Below are positions 36,902 to 45,943 of a stretch of 64,000 nt of DNA, one piece after another. The stretch is from NCBI GenBank assembly GCA_004295005.1, contig SHNG01000092.1:1-64000 (forward strand). Reading direction: 5' to 3'. A program made the position numbers and the translations under genes. This DNA comes from Gammaproteobacteria bacterium. Lineage in GTDB: Bacteria; Pseudomonadota; Gammaproteobacteria; Xanthomonadales; Rhodanobacteraceae. Position 1 is the first letter of the stretch, and each line of letters starts with the position of its first letter. A model generated the notes under the pieces. The model saw only the letters and a program-made list of their open reading frames with translations, was not told the origin of the DNA and searched no databases.

Positions 36902-38500
36902 TCAGGGAAGGCGCTGGTAAGCGTTGAGGGTGAGGAAGTCGGCAAGCTCGCTTGCCCGGGTGAACTCGCCGAGCATGGCAATGGCCTCGTCGATGCGATC
37001 TTGCCCAGGCAATCCGCTGCGTGGCAGGCGCGAGGTCGTTTCCGCCAGCAGGCCGTCAAACAGTTCACTGTTGATGGGCGTTCCGTCATCCAGGCACAGG
37101 TCGCCCCGGTGCAACCATTGCCAAAGCTGTGCGCGGGAGATTTCCGCGGTCGCCGCGTCTTCCATCAGGTGATGGATCGGCACGCAACCCAGTCCGTCGA
37201 GCCAGGCCGCGAGATAGCGCACGCAGACATCAATGTTGTTGATGAACCCGGCGCGGGTGATGTTGCCAACCGGTGGCGCCAGCAGGTCGGCCGCGGTCAC
37301 GCGTACGTCCTCGCGCAAACGATCAAGCTGGTTGGCGCGCGGCATGATGCGATCAAACTCGGCACGCGCCACGGCAATCAAGGCGGGATGTGCCACCCAG
37401 GTCCCGTCATGGCCGGCCTCGGCTTCGCGCTGCTTGTCGGCGCTCACCCGCGCCAGCGCCGTGGCGTTGGCTTCGGCGTCGTTGTTGATCGGAATCTGCG
37501 CCGCCATGCCACCCATGGCAAACGCGCCGCGGCGGTGGCAGGTCTTGATCAGCAACTCGCTGTAGGCTTTCAAGAACGGCACCGTCATGCCCACCTGGCC
37601 GCGCTCGGGCAAGACAAAGTCACGCTGGCCGCGAAGCGTCTTGATGCAGGAAAAGATGTAATCCCAGCGCCCGCAATTGAGGCCGACGATGCGTTGGCGC
37701 AATTCCCACAAGATCTCATCCATCTCGAAAGCGGCGGGCAGCGTTTCGATCAGGACAGTGACCTTGATCGAGCCCGGCGCCAGGCCGAGCACGTTTTCGG
37801 CATGGGCGAGTACCGATTCCCACAAGGCCGCCTCTGCGTGAGCTTGCAGTTTCGGCAGATACAGGAACGGTCCGCGCTGCCTCTGGGCAAGTACGCCCGC
37901 GTTGTGGAACACGAACAATCCGAAGTCGAACAGGGACGCGCTGATTGCCAGGCCATCGACGCGCAGGTGCTTTTCGTCCAGATGCCAACCGCGCGGCCGC
38001 ACCATCAGAACAGCGGGGTCAGGATTGAGCCGATACTGGCGCCCATCGGCCGACTGATAGTCGATGCGTTCGGCCACCGCATCGATCAGGTTGGATTGTC
38101 CCTCGATGAGGTTTTCCCAGGTCGGCGAGGTTGAGTCCTCGAAATCCGCCATGAACACGCAGGCGCCCGAATTCAGGGCGTTGATGATCATCTTGCGATC
38201 GACCGGGCCGGTAATTTCAACACGGCGATCGGCAAGCACTGCGGGAATGGGGGCAACTTTCCAGTCGGCAGAGCGGATCGCCGCGGTCGCAGTCAGGAAG
38301 TCCGGCTTGTCTCCAGAGTCGAATCGCGCTTGGCGCACACGACGCGCTGCCAGCACGTCCTGCCGCTGCTTTTCAAAGCGCCGGTGAAGGTCGGCGAGAA
38401 AGTCCAGGGCCGTCGGTGAAAGCACCTCGGCATGATGGGCCGCGATCAGCTCGACAGAGGGTGAGGGGGTCTTTGCAACTGCGGAAACCGGTGAAGCCAT
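36902..38500 (-). CDS. aceB: Malate synthase A
   Basis: A 532-residue enzyme condensing glyoxylate with acetyl-CoA to malate. Conserved features include [12 protein letters not shown], the substrate-binding arginine in [26 protein letters not shown] with catalytic acids, [13 protein letters not shown], and [10 protein letters not shown]. Length and arrangement are those of the A isoform rather than the longer G form. The ATG at 38500 is preceded by AGG. A divergent LysR gene 151 bp away is the likely regulator. Confidence 0.96.
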   Translation of the reverse strand: MASPVSAVAKTPSPSVELIAAHHAEVLSPTALDFLADLHRRFEKQRQDVLAARRVRQARFDSGDKPDFLTATAAIRSADWKVAPIPAVLADRRVEITGPVDRKMIINALNSGACVFMADFEDSTSPTWENLIEGQSNLIDAVAERIDYQSADGRQYRLNPDPAVLMVRPRGWHLDEKHLRVDGLAISASLFDFGLFVFHNAGVLAQRQRGPFLYLPKLQAHAEAALWESVLAHAENVLGLAPGSIKVTVLIETLPAAFEMDEILWELRQRIVGLNCGRWDYIFSCIKTLRGQRDFVLPERGQVGMTVPFLKAYSELLIKTCHRRGAFAMGGMAAQIPINNDAEANATALARVSADKQREAEAGHDGTWVAHPALIAVARAEFDRIMPRANQLDRLREDVRVTAADLLAPPVGNITRAGFINNIDVCVRYLAAWLDGLGCVPIHHLMEDAATAEISRAQLWQWLHRGDLCLDDGTPINSELFDGLLAETTSRLPRSGLPGQDRIDEAIAMLGEFTRASELADFLTLNAYQRLP

Positions 38501-38548
38501 GGACTTGCCTGAGCCGCGGACGAGGAGGGGCAGCCTACGCCGCTGGAT

Positions 38549-38587
38549 GAATGTTTGACAAAGCGAATGTTTCAATGCATATCATTC
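38549..38587. promoter_or_regulatory. Candidate LysR binding region and divergent promoter
   Basis: Two direct copies of GAATGTTT (38549-38556, 38565-38572) with one-and-a-half-turn spacing of 16 bp, and a dyad GAATG-N13-CATTC (38565-38587), sit between aceB and the LysR gene. A TTGACA (38555-38560) with a TATCAT 19 bp later may be a rightward promoter. The region is AT-rich compared with the surroundings. Assignment rests on position and symmetry. Confidence 0.4.
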
Positions 38588-38651
38588 GTTTTGTTAATAT
38601 GTCTCTCTCAATCGGGAAACCGCAAGCTTCCCAAGTTCCGGGGGTGTCTCC

Positions 38652-39653
38652 ATGTCGCGCGGGGCAAACCGTCGTCCAGCACCCGGCCGGACCGCAACCA
38701 GTGCCGCGCCGCGCTTCTACTACAAAGGCAATCGCCTCAAGCAGTTGCGCGCGTTCTGCTACACGGTCAAATTCGGTACCCTGACCCGGGCTGCCGAAGC
38801 GCTGTACCTCTCCCAACCCTCGGTAAGTCTCCTGCTTGCCGCCCTGGAGTCCGAAATGCGCTGCGCCCTCCTCGAGCGTCGGCGGCGACGCGTGACCCTG
38901 ACCGTCGAAGGACAGATTCTCTACGAGTTGGCACGCCCACTGGTCGAGGGTCTTGAAGGCCTGGATGCGGCATTCCTGGCACGCAGCGGCAGTGCGCAGA
39001 AGTTGCAACTCGACATTGCCTGCGGCAACTCGACCATCCAGTACCTGTTGCCCGACATGGTTGCCGCATTTCGCCGCGCGCATCCCGATGTGCATCTGAA
39101 CCTGCACAACGTCACCGGAACCGACGGCTTGGCCCTGTTGCGTTCGGATGAAGTCGATTTTGCGGTGGGCTCGATGTTGGACGTGCCAACGGACTTGCGT
39201 TACGAGGCGTTGCATCATTTCGACCCGATGTTGATCGCGCCGCTGGATCATCCGCTGGCTGCGAAAGTGGAAATCGCCCTCGAAGACCTGTCGCCCTATG
39301 GCCTCATTCTTCCACCCAGGCGCCTGACCACCTATCGCCTGGTGGATCTGGTATTCCAGAAGCGCAAGGCGCCCTATCACGTCGCCATCGAGGTGGGCGG
39401 CTGGGAAGTGATCAAGCAGTACGTTGCCATGGGCCTTGGCATTTCCATCGTCACCGGCATGTGCATTCGCGAGGCGGACATGGACCGCTTGGCCGTGCGC
39501 AATCTGCGTGCCTACTTTCCTCAGCGCAGCTACGGCATCGTCGTGCGCAAGGGCAAGATGCTCAGCGCCAACGCGCGAGCCTTCATCGATCTGTTCCGTC
39601 CCGGCTTGTTTCTGCGCTCGGGCGGCTTTGATTCGGGGCACTCCGAGCGCTGA
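38652..39653 (+). CDS. LysR family transcriptional regulator
   Basis: A 333-residue regulator with an N-terminal winged helix-turn-helix (residues about 29-88: LKQLRAFCYTVKFGTLTRAA, then LYLSQPSVSLLLAALE) and a periplasmic-binding-like effector domain, reminiscent of CysB/Cbl-type members. A 25-residue Arg/Pro-rich tail precedes the DNA-binding domain. The gene is divergent from aceBA with shared upstream repeats, so it most likely controls the glyoxylate shunt; the effector is unknown. Confidence 0.88.
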   Translation: MSRGANRRPAPGRTATSAAPRFYYKGNRLKQLRAFCYTVKFGTLTRAAEALYLSQPSVSLLLAALESEMRCALLERRRRRVTLTVEGQILYELARPLVEGLEGLDAAFLARSGSAQKLQLDIACGNSTIQYLLPDMVAAFRRAHPDVHLNLHNVTGTDGLALLRSDEVDFAVGSMLDVPTDLRYEALHHFDPMLIAPLDHPLAAKVEIALEDLSPYGLILPPRRLTTYRLVDLVFQKRKAPYHVAIEVGGWEVIKQYVAMGLGISIVTGMCIREADMDRLAVRNLRAYFPQRSYGIVVRKGKMLSANARAFIDLFRPGLFLRSGGFDSGHSER

Positions 39654-39808
39654 ATCCGACCCTGGCAGCCATTTCCGTTGCACTGATGGTCACCTTCCCG
39701 ACCGGCCATGTTTGTCCGATCAATGGGCTGTTGATCCGGCACAAGGTTCTGCTAGCTTGCCCGCTTGACGGGTCCACTTCCGTTTCGACGGCTGAACGCG
39801 GGGGAGAT

Positions 39809-40102
39809 ATGGTGCGCTGGTTGATGATCGTGCTTTCCCTGCTCGGCTTGTTCCTGGCACTCACCACGCGCAGTCCGGGCGTGATGGGACTGTCCCTGGT
39901 CATGCTCGTGGTGGGTCTTTTCGGAGTCGTCTTGTCGGTGGCCGCTGATCGCATTTCCGCCAATGCCCGACCGGACGCAACCATGTTGCCGCCGGAGGCG
40001 CTGGCCGCCGTGCGTGCCAAGGCGCGCGAGCGCGCCGACTTGGGGAAATCCGAGTCAGCGGTGCAGGCTGGCAACACCCATCAGGAGCGGACGCCCGGCT
40101 GA
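39809..40102 (+). CDS. Small hypothetical membrane protein
   Basis: A 97-residue protein with two membrane helices (residues about 3-22 and 25-47) and a hydrophilic Ala/Arg-rich C-terminus (residues 50-97). A strong GGGGAG ribosome binding site precedes the ATG at 39809, which argues that it is real; the upstream part of the frame lacks coding character. It belongs to no family I recognise. The next gene, also a small membrane protein, follows after 90 bp. Confidence 0.6.
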   Translation: MVRWLMIVLSLLGLFLALTTRSPGVMGLSLVMLVVGLFGVVLSVAADRISANARPDATMLPPEALAAVRAKARERADLGKSESAVQAGNTHQERTPG

Positions 40103-40192
40103 GGCGGGGCGGTTGGCGGGTGGTATGCCGCCACTCGCAACCCGGCAAACTTCGACTGCTGCGCTTCGCGGCATTCCACCCAGGAGCCACTT

Positions 40193-40447
40193 GTGCGCAT
40201 TGAATCCCTGCTTGCATTCCTTGTTGTCGGTGGCGTTGCCGGCTGGTTGGCCGGTCAGGTTGTCCGCGGCCGTGGCTTTGGCTTGCCCGCCAATCTTGTG
40301 GTGGGCGTGTTGGGCGCGTTCATTGCCGGCTGGCTGTTGCCGAAACTTGGCGTCAGCGTGGGTGGTGGCCTGTTGGGAGATGTCATCCAGGCCATGATTG
40401 GTGCCATTTTCCTGCTGGTGGTGATCACACTGGTTCGCAAACGCTGA
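40193..40447 (+). CDS. GlsB/YeaQ/YmgE-family stress membrane protein
   Basis: An 84-residue protein with three helices and the transglycosylase-associated signature: GGVAGWLAGQVVRGRGFGLPANLVVGVLGA is split over residues about 13-42, then GWLLP and a final helix AMIGAIFLLVVITLV. Such proteins are general stress-induced inner-membrane proteins of unclear activity. The start is GTG at 40193, preceded by AGGAG. The 256 bp downstream, before the next gene, hold no feature I can support. Confidence 0.85.
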   Translation: MRIESLLAFLVVGGVAGWLAGQVVRGRGFGLPANLVVGVLGAFIAGWLLPKLGVSVGGGLLGDVIQAMIGAIFLLVVITLVRKR

Positions 40448-40703
40448 ATCCGCCCGGATGCATCGACATGGACGCCTTGTCGCCAATTGCTGCCCCAGGT
40501 TCACGCAGTACGCCAGAAGCATGCTTGCCTCTGGCTCGGGCGCCCGTCGGACGAAACCCGGGAAATTTTGCGAGTCGGTTTCGCCGTCCTGAAATCATGG
40601 GAAAGCCGAAAAGCGCGTTGCCGCATTTGCACAATCCCGTTATCGTCCACGCACAGGGGCAATATCCGCGGTTTGAACCGTTGGTTACTGGGATGCGTTT
40701 GCG

Positions 40704-42308
40704 ATGAAACTGCGCAACCTGACGCTGCTGTCTGCAGTGATCCTCGCCGGGGGAGCGTTCGCACTCAATCTGGCCGCGCGTTCCGCTGCCCAGCGCATCA
40801 GCGCAGTGGTGGCGCCTCTGGCCAAGCTCGATTTCGACGGTGCCGGCATTTCCTTGAACGGCAGCATTCGCCTGGATTCGCCGCAGTTGACCCTTGGCAA
40901 CGAACCCGATCAGACCCGGTTGCGTGCGGATGTGGCGTATCTGAAGGGTTCCGGCCTGGTTTGGCTGGTCGGCTACCTGATGGATGATGCCGGCTCATTG
41001 CCGGAATCGCTGTCAATCTCGATGCGTGGTTTCAAGCTCGCCGATGACTCGACAATGACCTCGCTATCCCGCTGGATGGGGCTGTCGAGTCGGGCGCTGT
41101 TCGAGAATGCGGGCTGCGGCAGCGATGCCTTGGGCGCCAAGGATTACGCCAAGATGGGTTTGAGCCCCGAGGTCAGCACGGATCGCCTCAGTTATCGGTA
41201 CGATCCCACCGGCAATCGACTGGAGATCTCGTTCGACCTTGACAGCCCCGGCATGGCGCGTTGGCAGGGAGCCACCGAGTTGAAGGGCTTCGATCCGTCG
41301 CGATGGTCGGATGAACGGGCACGCCAAGCCGTTCGTGTCGTGCGCGCCAACCTGAGTTACAGCGATCCGGGTTTCCTGGGCCGTCGCAACCGGTTTTGCG
41401 CCAACTGGCTGGGCATCAATGCCGATCAGTTCGTCACGCAGCATGTGGATGCAGTCAAATCGATACTCGCCAGCCATGGCATCAAACCCAGTGACGACCT
41501 GGTTTCCCTGTATCACCGCATCGTTTCCCGGGGTGGCACCTTGAACGTATCCAGCCTGCCGAAATCCGACTGGATTCCAGCCGAATGGACGGCGTATCCG
41601 CGTCAGGATCTGTTGCGCCAGCTCAATGTCACGGCGCGCCTCGAAGACGCGCCACCGATCATGCTTGACCTGAGCTTTTCACAGCCCGAGGTTCCGCTGT
41701 ATCGCGTAACCCCGGATCCCGAAGTGTTGCCCACTGCCGAAGAAACAACCCAGACGGCGGCCCAACAGCCAGGCGTCGAAAACAAGATTGAAACAGCCCC
41801 GCCGCCGGCAGTGGCAACGCTCGAGAAGCCCGTTGCGGCCGTGGATGCCAAGCCCGCCCCGGCCATCACCTCGGCCGAGCCCTCGAAAGCCGGCTCCGCT
41901 TCGGTTCAAGCCAGCGAACCGGCTGTTGTCGACGAGAAAGCAACTACCGACGCAGTGAAAACAGGAGATGAGCCGGCAAAGGCGCCCGTTGCGAGTTCAG
42001 AGCCGCCCCCACCGGGATCAACCCTTGCCCTGGTGTGGAAGCCCGGGGAGATCCAGCGCCTCCCACCCCCTGAATCTCCCAAACCAACCCATCTGGTCAT
42101 TCCCACGACGCAAATCGCTGCGCATGTCGGCCAACGCATCCAGCTGCTCACGGAAGGTGGCCGTCGGGTGGATGGTGAGCTGAAGTCCGTGGATGCAACA
42201 ACCGTGATCCTGTTGGTGGAAGCGAGCAGCGGTCGTGCGGAGCTGTCGGTCCCCTTGACCCAGATTCGTGAAGCCAGGCTCCGGGTCAAGAACCGCGACG
42301 GCAGTTGA
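40704..42308 (+). CDS. Hypothetical membrane-anchored Pro/Ala-rich protein
   Basis: A 534-residue protein with an N-terminal hydrophobic helix (residues 6-27) that would anchor it in the membrane with the bulk outside the cytoplasm. Residues 28-340 form a mixed domain without a family I recognise; it has two to three cysteines. Residues about 340-450 are a low-complexity Pro/Ala/Glu/Lys linker, and residues 455-534 look like a small SH3/Sm-like beta-barrel (GQRIQLLTEGGRRVDGELKSV). It is the first gene of a group with an ECF sigma factor, 50 bp upstream of it. Confidence 0.6.
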   Translation: MKLRNLTLLSAVILAGGAFALNLAARSAAQRISAVVAPLAKLDFDGAGISLNGSIRLDSPQLTLGNEPDQTRLRADVAYLKGSGLVWLVGYLMDDAGSLPESLSISMRGFKLADDSTMTSLSRWMGLSSRALFENAGCGSDALGAKDYAKMGLSPEVSTDRLSYRYDPTGNRLEISFDLDSPGMARWQGATELKGFDPSRWSDERARQAVRVVRANLSYSDPGFLGRRNRFCANWLGINADQFVTQHVDAVKSILASHGIKPSDDLVSLYHRIVSRGGTLNVSSLPKSDWIPAEWTAYPRQDLLRQLNVTARLEDAPPIMLDLSFSQPEVPLYRVTPDPEVLPTAEETTQTAAQQPGVENKIETAPPPAVATLEKPVAAVDAKPAPAITSAEPSKAGSASVQASEPAVVDEKATTDAVKTGDEPAKAPVASSEPPPPGSTLALVWKPGEIQRLPPPESPKPTHLVIPTTQIAAHVGQRIQLLTEGGRRVDGELKSVDATTVILLVEASSGRAELSVPLTQIREARLRVKNRDGS

Positions 42309-42358
42309 GGCAAGGCTCCAGCCGCGACGGAATCCCCTTGTACATCGTCTTGGCAGGC

Positions 42359-42952
42359 ATGGGTGCTGACGGATTGCCAAACGACATCGCCAGCGGTTTT
42401 GCCCAGGTCCTTGATCCGGAGATCCTCAGCCGCGCGCGTCGCGGTGACCGAAAAGCACATGATGCGATCTATCAACGCTACGGCCGTGCCTGTTATACCC
42501 TTGCCATGCGCATCCTCGGCCAACCCGCTGCCGCCGAAGATGTTGTGCAGGACGTGTTCTTGCGGGTCATGGACCGGCTCGCCGGCTTCCGAGGAGATGC
42601 ACCCTTTGGGGCATGGCTCAAGCGCATGACCGCCAACGCGACCATTGATGTCTTGCGCAGCGGCCGCCGCGTGCAACCGCTGGAAGACGACGTGTGGCTC
42701 GACAACCAGGCTGACTCCCAACCTGCTGTCGAGGAGTCGCTGGATGCGTGGTCCCTGCTGATGCGCTTGACGCCGCGTGCGCGCGCGGTTGTCCTGTTGC
42801 ATGAGCTGGAGGGCTACACCCATCTCGAACTGGCGCAGATGTTCGGTCAGAGCGAGAGCTATTCGAAGTCGCTGCTCGCGCGATCCCTGCAGAAATTGCA
42901 GGATGCCGGGCCCGGAGGTGGAGCGGCTGTGGAGGTTGAGCATGAGCACTGA
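42359..42952 (+). CDS. ECF-type RNA polymerase sigma factor
   Basis: A 197-residue sigma-70 family factor of the extracytoplasmic-function group: region 2 at residues about 22-95 (QRYGRACYTLAMRILG, AEDVVQDVFLRV, FGAWLKRMTANATIDVLR) and region 4 at about 128-182 (LTPRARAVVLLHELEGYTHLELAQ). The ATG at 42359 with GGCAGG upstream was chosen. It overlaps the following membrane protein gene by 11 bp, the usual sigma/anti-sigma arrangement. Confidence 0.9.
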   Translation: MGADGLPNDIASGFAQVLDPEILSRARRGDRKAHDAIYQRYGRACYTLAMRILGQPAAAEDVVQDVFLRVMDRLAGFRGDAPFGAWLKRMTANATIDVLRSGRRVQPLEDDVWLDNQADSQPAVEESLDAWSLLMRLTPRARAVVLLHELEGYTHLELAQMFGQSESYSKSLLARSLQKLQDAGPGGGAAVEVEHEH

Positions 42953-43403
42953 TCCCCAACCACGGCCCACCGCATGGCTGATCGGCATGCGGCTGCCGGA
43001 ATTCGAGCCCGATCCAGCACTCTGGCCACGCATCCAGGTGGCACGACATCGGGAGGCTGTCCGACGCCGCTGGCGTCATGCCGGCGGATTGCTTGCGCTT
43101 GTTGTTGCGCTGGGCATGTCGTTCACCATGCTGCCGCAGGGAGAGGTCGTTGATTCTGCCAATGAGGAAATGGCGCAGTTGCAGCAACGTTCCTCGACGC
43201 TGGAGCGGGACTGGTTGGCATCAATGCCGGAATTGGCGACCGCCCCCGTGGATCCGAGGCTGGAGCTGATAGACCACAACCTGCAACAGGCCTACGACGA
43301 CATGGCTTCTCCCAGCGAGTTGATTCCGCTTTGGCGGAAGCGCAGCCAGGCCATGCAGGAAGTCATCGACCGAGGCCCCGTGCGTTCGATTACCCGTATT
43401 TGA
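42942..43403 (+). CDS. Candidate membrane anti-sigma factor
   Basis: A 153-residue protein with a single membrane helix (residues about 43-63), a basic cytoplasmic N-terminal portion of 42 residues and a soluble C-terminal domain of about 90. This topology and an 11-bp overlap with an ECF sigma gene suggest an anti-sigma factor. It has no HxxxCxxC zinc motif, and the N-terminal part is too short for a typical anti-sigma domain, so the assignment is contextual. A coiled-coil-like stretch follows the helix (EEMAQLQQRSSTLERDW). Confidence 0.55.
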   Translation: MSTDPQPRPTAWLIGMRLPEFEPDPALWPRIQVARHREAVRRRWRHAGGLLALVVALGMSFTMLPQGEVVDSANEEMAQLQQRSSTLERDWLASMPELATAPVDPRLELIDHNLQQAYDDMASPSELIPLWRKRSQAMQEVIDRGPVRSITRI

Positions 43404-43416
43404 TACTTACCGAGAA

Positions 43417-44448
43417 ATGCAAATGGACATCAAGACAAATCGCTGCGGCTTCTTCACATCGCTGATGGGTAGCTTGGCCTTTTCCGGGGCCGGTGCAGCC
43501 CTTGCCGCCACAACCACGGACCTGGTCGGCCAGGTCGCTCCGCTTGCGAAGGCAACACAGCAAGGCTTGGTGCCCAGTCCCGATGAACGGTTGCGCGAGG
43601 AGTTGAAGGTTCTGCTCCTCGACATGATCGAGTCGGGTGCCTTCGGCTCTCCCTCGCCTGAAAACATCGATCTTGCGATCGATGCGCCGCGTCAGCGGAT
43701 TTCCAGTCTTGGCGTTCTTGTAGACAGTAGTGGTGCGCAAGCCGCCAGGAACGGCTTGCGAGTGCTTGGCACTACACCCGGTGGCAGCGCACAACGCATG
43801 GGTTTGCAGTCTGGCGACCTGATCACAACCGTCAATGGGAGCAAGCTCAGCGACCTGGGTGAATCAGATGCGGGGATGGCGCAAGCTGCCGTGGTCCTGC
43901 GCGAGAAAGTGGATGCCGCTGGCAGCGATCCCCTGCGCTTCGACGTGATTCGCGATGGCAAGTCCATGGTTGTCTCTGGAGTCGTGGCCTCAACCTGGAT
44001 TCCAGCCGTTCATTTGCGCCTCGGTGACGGATTCGAAGTGGCCTCGGCGGACGACAAGGCCGCAGGGTCCGCTACAACTCAAGACGGCTGCGGTCGTGTC
44101 AGCATTTTTGATGTGGCTCCGCGTCAACAGGGCCTTCATGCCGCTACGTTGATCAGCATTGATGGACGACGTTCTCCATTTGCCGGGCAAACTTCGTTCC
44201 GGCTTTCTGCCGGAACACATGTGCTGACGGTTGCCGAACGCATTGAAAGTCGCTACTTGCCCTTCAATGATCGCTTGCGCAACAGCAATACGTCGGAGCC
44301 GTACAAGACCCTGACCATCGATGTTGCTGCCAATACGACTTATCTGTTGGCGGCAAAGCTCAACCAGGACAAACGCAACGAGTGGCGCGATGGCGCCTAT
44401 TGGGAGCCGGTAATCTGGAAGGAGACCAGCGAATCCTGCACTCCCTGA
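43417..44448 (+). CDS. Exported PDZ-domain protein
   Basis: A 343-residue protein with a signal peptide (cleavage near GAALAATT, residue 30). A PDZ-like domain spans about residues 95-190: GLRVLGTTPGGSAQRMGLQSGDLITTVNG is the clear core, given here as part only of the hydrophobic-ligand loop region. No protease domain is attached. The C-terminal third is beta-rich, with AGTHVLTVAERIE and a tail reading AKLNQDKRNEW typical of carbohydrate-like or PEGA-type extracellular folds. It starts 13 bp after the anti-sigma candidate and so closes the ECF group. Confidence 0.7.
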   Translation: MQMDIKTNRCGFFTSLMGSLAFSGAGAALAATTTDLVGQVAPLAKATQQGLVPSPDERLREELKVLLLDMIESGAFGSPSPENIDLAIDAPRQRISSLGVLVDSSGAQAARNGLRVLGTTPGGSAQRMGLQSGDLITTVNGSKLSDLGESDAGMAQAAVVLREKVDAAGSDPLRFDVIRDGKSMVVSGVVASTWIPAVHLRLGDGFEVASADDKAAGSATTQDGCGRVSIFDVAPRQQGLHAATLISIDGRRSPFAGQTSFRLSAGTHVLTVAERIESRYLPFNDRLRNSNTSEPYKTLTIDVAANTTYLLAAKLNQDKRNEWRDGAYWEPVIWKETSESCTP

Positions 44449-44611
44449 AGCTGTGGATTCCTCGAGTGCGATCGCGCCAGTTCGCGCTATGCGGCTTGCG
44501 TAAATTCATTCCGGCTGGTTCACGTTGGGTGCCGTGAGCGTGGCACATGGCGCGTCCTCGATTCACGACTGTAGCAATCCACTACACTGACCCTTTTCAG
44601 GGATGCGTGTC

Positions 44612-45364
44612 GTGACTCGACTCAGCGTCAACATCAACAAGGTGGCTGTGCTGCGGAATTCTCGCGGCGGTTTGCTCCCAGATCCCTTGCAGGCTGCCCG
44701 CATTGCGCTTGCTTCGGGCTGTCACGGCATAACCGTTCATCCGCGCCCGGACCAGCGCCACATTCGTGCCAGTGATGTACTTCGCCTACCCGAAGTTCTG
44801 GCAGGTGCCGAACTGAATATCGAGGGAAATCCATTCGCCCCCGCGCGCGATGGCTATCCAGGGCTTCTGGAGTTGGTGCGCCAGACGCAACCTGCACAGG
44901 TGACCCTGGTTCCTGACGGCGACGGACAGCTGACTTCCGATCACGGTTTCAATTTGGAAGGGGATTGTTCCGAACTGGCCGAGCTCATCGGCCGGTTCAA
45001 GCGAAACGATTGCCGCGTCAGCTTGTTTGTCGACGCCGGTGTCAGGCAGGTTGCCCGCGCCGCGCAACTCGGTGCCGACCGCATCGAGATTTACACCGGC
45101 CCATTTGCCGCTGCGCATGCGCGCGGAAACCATGCTCGGGAATTGGCGTCCTGCGCGGCAACTGCCAAGCAAGCAGTGGCTGCGGGTTTGGGTGTGAATG
45201 CCGGGCATGATCTCGACCAGGGCAACCTCGCCATTTTGCTGGAAGCCGTTCCGACGATTGCGGAAGTGTCCATCGGCCACGCGCTGATTGGCGAATCCCT
45301 GTATGAAGGATTGGCTGCGACCGTCATGCGTTATCTGCGCATCCTTGAACTCGCCCCGAAGTGA
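44612..45364 (+). CDS. pdxJ: Pyridoxine 5'-phosphate synthase
   Basis: A 250-residue TIM-barrel enzyme forming pyridoxine 5'-phosphate in the DXP-dependent vitamin B6 pathway. The blocks [39 protein letters not shown] and [14 protein letters not shown] with [13 protein letters not shown] are intact. I prefer GTG at 44612, placed well after AGGG and matching the family start; an ATG three codons upstream is possible. In Xanthomonas pdxJ sits next to the tonB-exbB-exbD genes, as it does here, though facing them. Confidence 0.95.
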   Translation: MTRLSVNINKVAVLRNSRGGLLPDPLQAARIALASGCHGITVHPRPDQRHIRASDVLRLPEVLAGAELNIEGNPFAPARDGYPGLLELVRQTQPAQVTLVPDGDGQLTSDHGFNLEGDCSELAELIGRFKRNDCRVSLFVDAGVRQVARAAQLGADRIEIYTGPFAAAHARGNHARELASCAATAKQAVAAGLGVNAGHDLDQGNLAILLEAVPTIAEVSIGHALIGESLYEGLAATVMRYLRILELAPK

Positions 45365-45466
45365 TCCGGCTCCATCCTGCGCAGGAGCACGTTTGGAGGT
45401 ATTCGCGATTGCGGCACCCGCACTGGGCAGCCCGCGAGGGAATCGATCAATGCAAAAGCGCAAATG

Positions 45467-45496
45467 AAAAAGGCGCCACTTGCGTGACGCCTTTTC
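45467..45496. terminator. Bidirectional intrinsic terminator between pdxJ and exbD
   Basis: AAAAAGGCG and CGCCTTTT flank a short CAC/GTG inner stem, giving a strong hairpin with A-run on one side and T-run on the other. It serves both converging genes. Confidence 0.8.
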
Positions 45497-45526
45497 CTCA
45501 AGCAAGACCTTGTTCGTCTGTTTCGA

Positions 45527-45940
45527 TCAGCGCCCTTCCTGGGCGGTAATGAAGCCGATCTTGACCATGCCCGCGCTCTTCGCGTTGGCGAGCACCGTGG
45601 CAATCAGCTGGTACTCGGTTTTCTTTTCGGCGCGGATCTGCAACTCCGGCTGCGGTTGCTTTTGTGCCGCAACCCGAAGTTGGGCTGAGAGCATGGCTTC
45701 GGTGATCAGCTCGTCATTCCAATACAGGTCACCGGCTGCCTTGACCGCCAGATCGATCGGATCCGGCTGGGGTGTATCAATGACATTGGGATTTGCCTGC
45801 GGCAGATCGATGCGGATCTTGTGCGTCATCAGCGGTGCCGTGATCATGAAGATGATCAGCAGCACCAGCATCACGTCAACCAGCGGGGTGACGTTGATAT
45901 CCGCCATCGGGCCGCCGCCCGAATTGGATGAAAAGGCCAT
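45527..45940 (-). CDS. exbD: ExbD/TolR biopolymer transport protein
   Basis: A 137-residue inner membrane protein with one helix (residues about 20-38) containing the proton-carrying Asp at D22 in VTPLVDVMLVLLII, and a periplasmic domain. With ExbB and TonB it uses the proton gradient to energise outer-membrane receptors. It starts 3 bp after exbB. Many Xanthomonadales have two exbD copies at this site, while here there is only one. Confidence 0.94.
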   Translation of the reverse strand: MAFSSNSGGGPMADINVTPLVDVMLVLLIIFMITAPLMTHKIRIDLPQANPNVIDTPQPDPIDLAVKAAGDLYWNDELITEAMLSAQLRVAAQKQPQPELQIRAEKKTEYQLIATVLANAKSAGMVKIGFITAQEGR

Positions 45941-45943
45941 GGC

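Noticed and set aside
40448..40703. Small gene or ECF promoter before the Pro/Ala-rich protein
   Set aside because: The frames there lack a ribosome binding site and family features, and no clear GAAC-type promoter pair with correct spacing was found.
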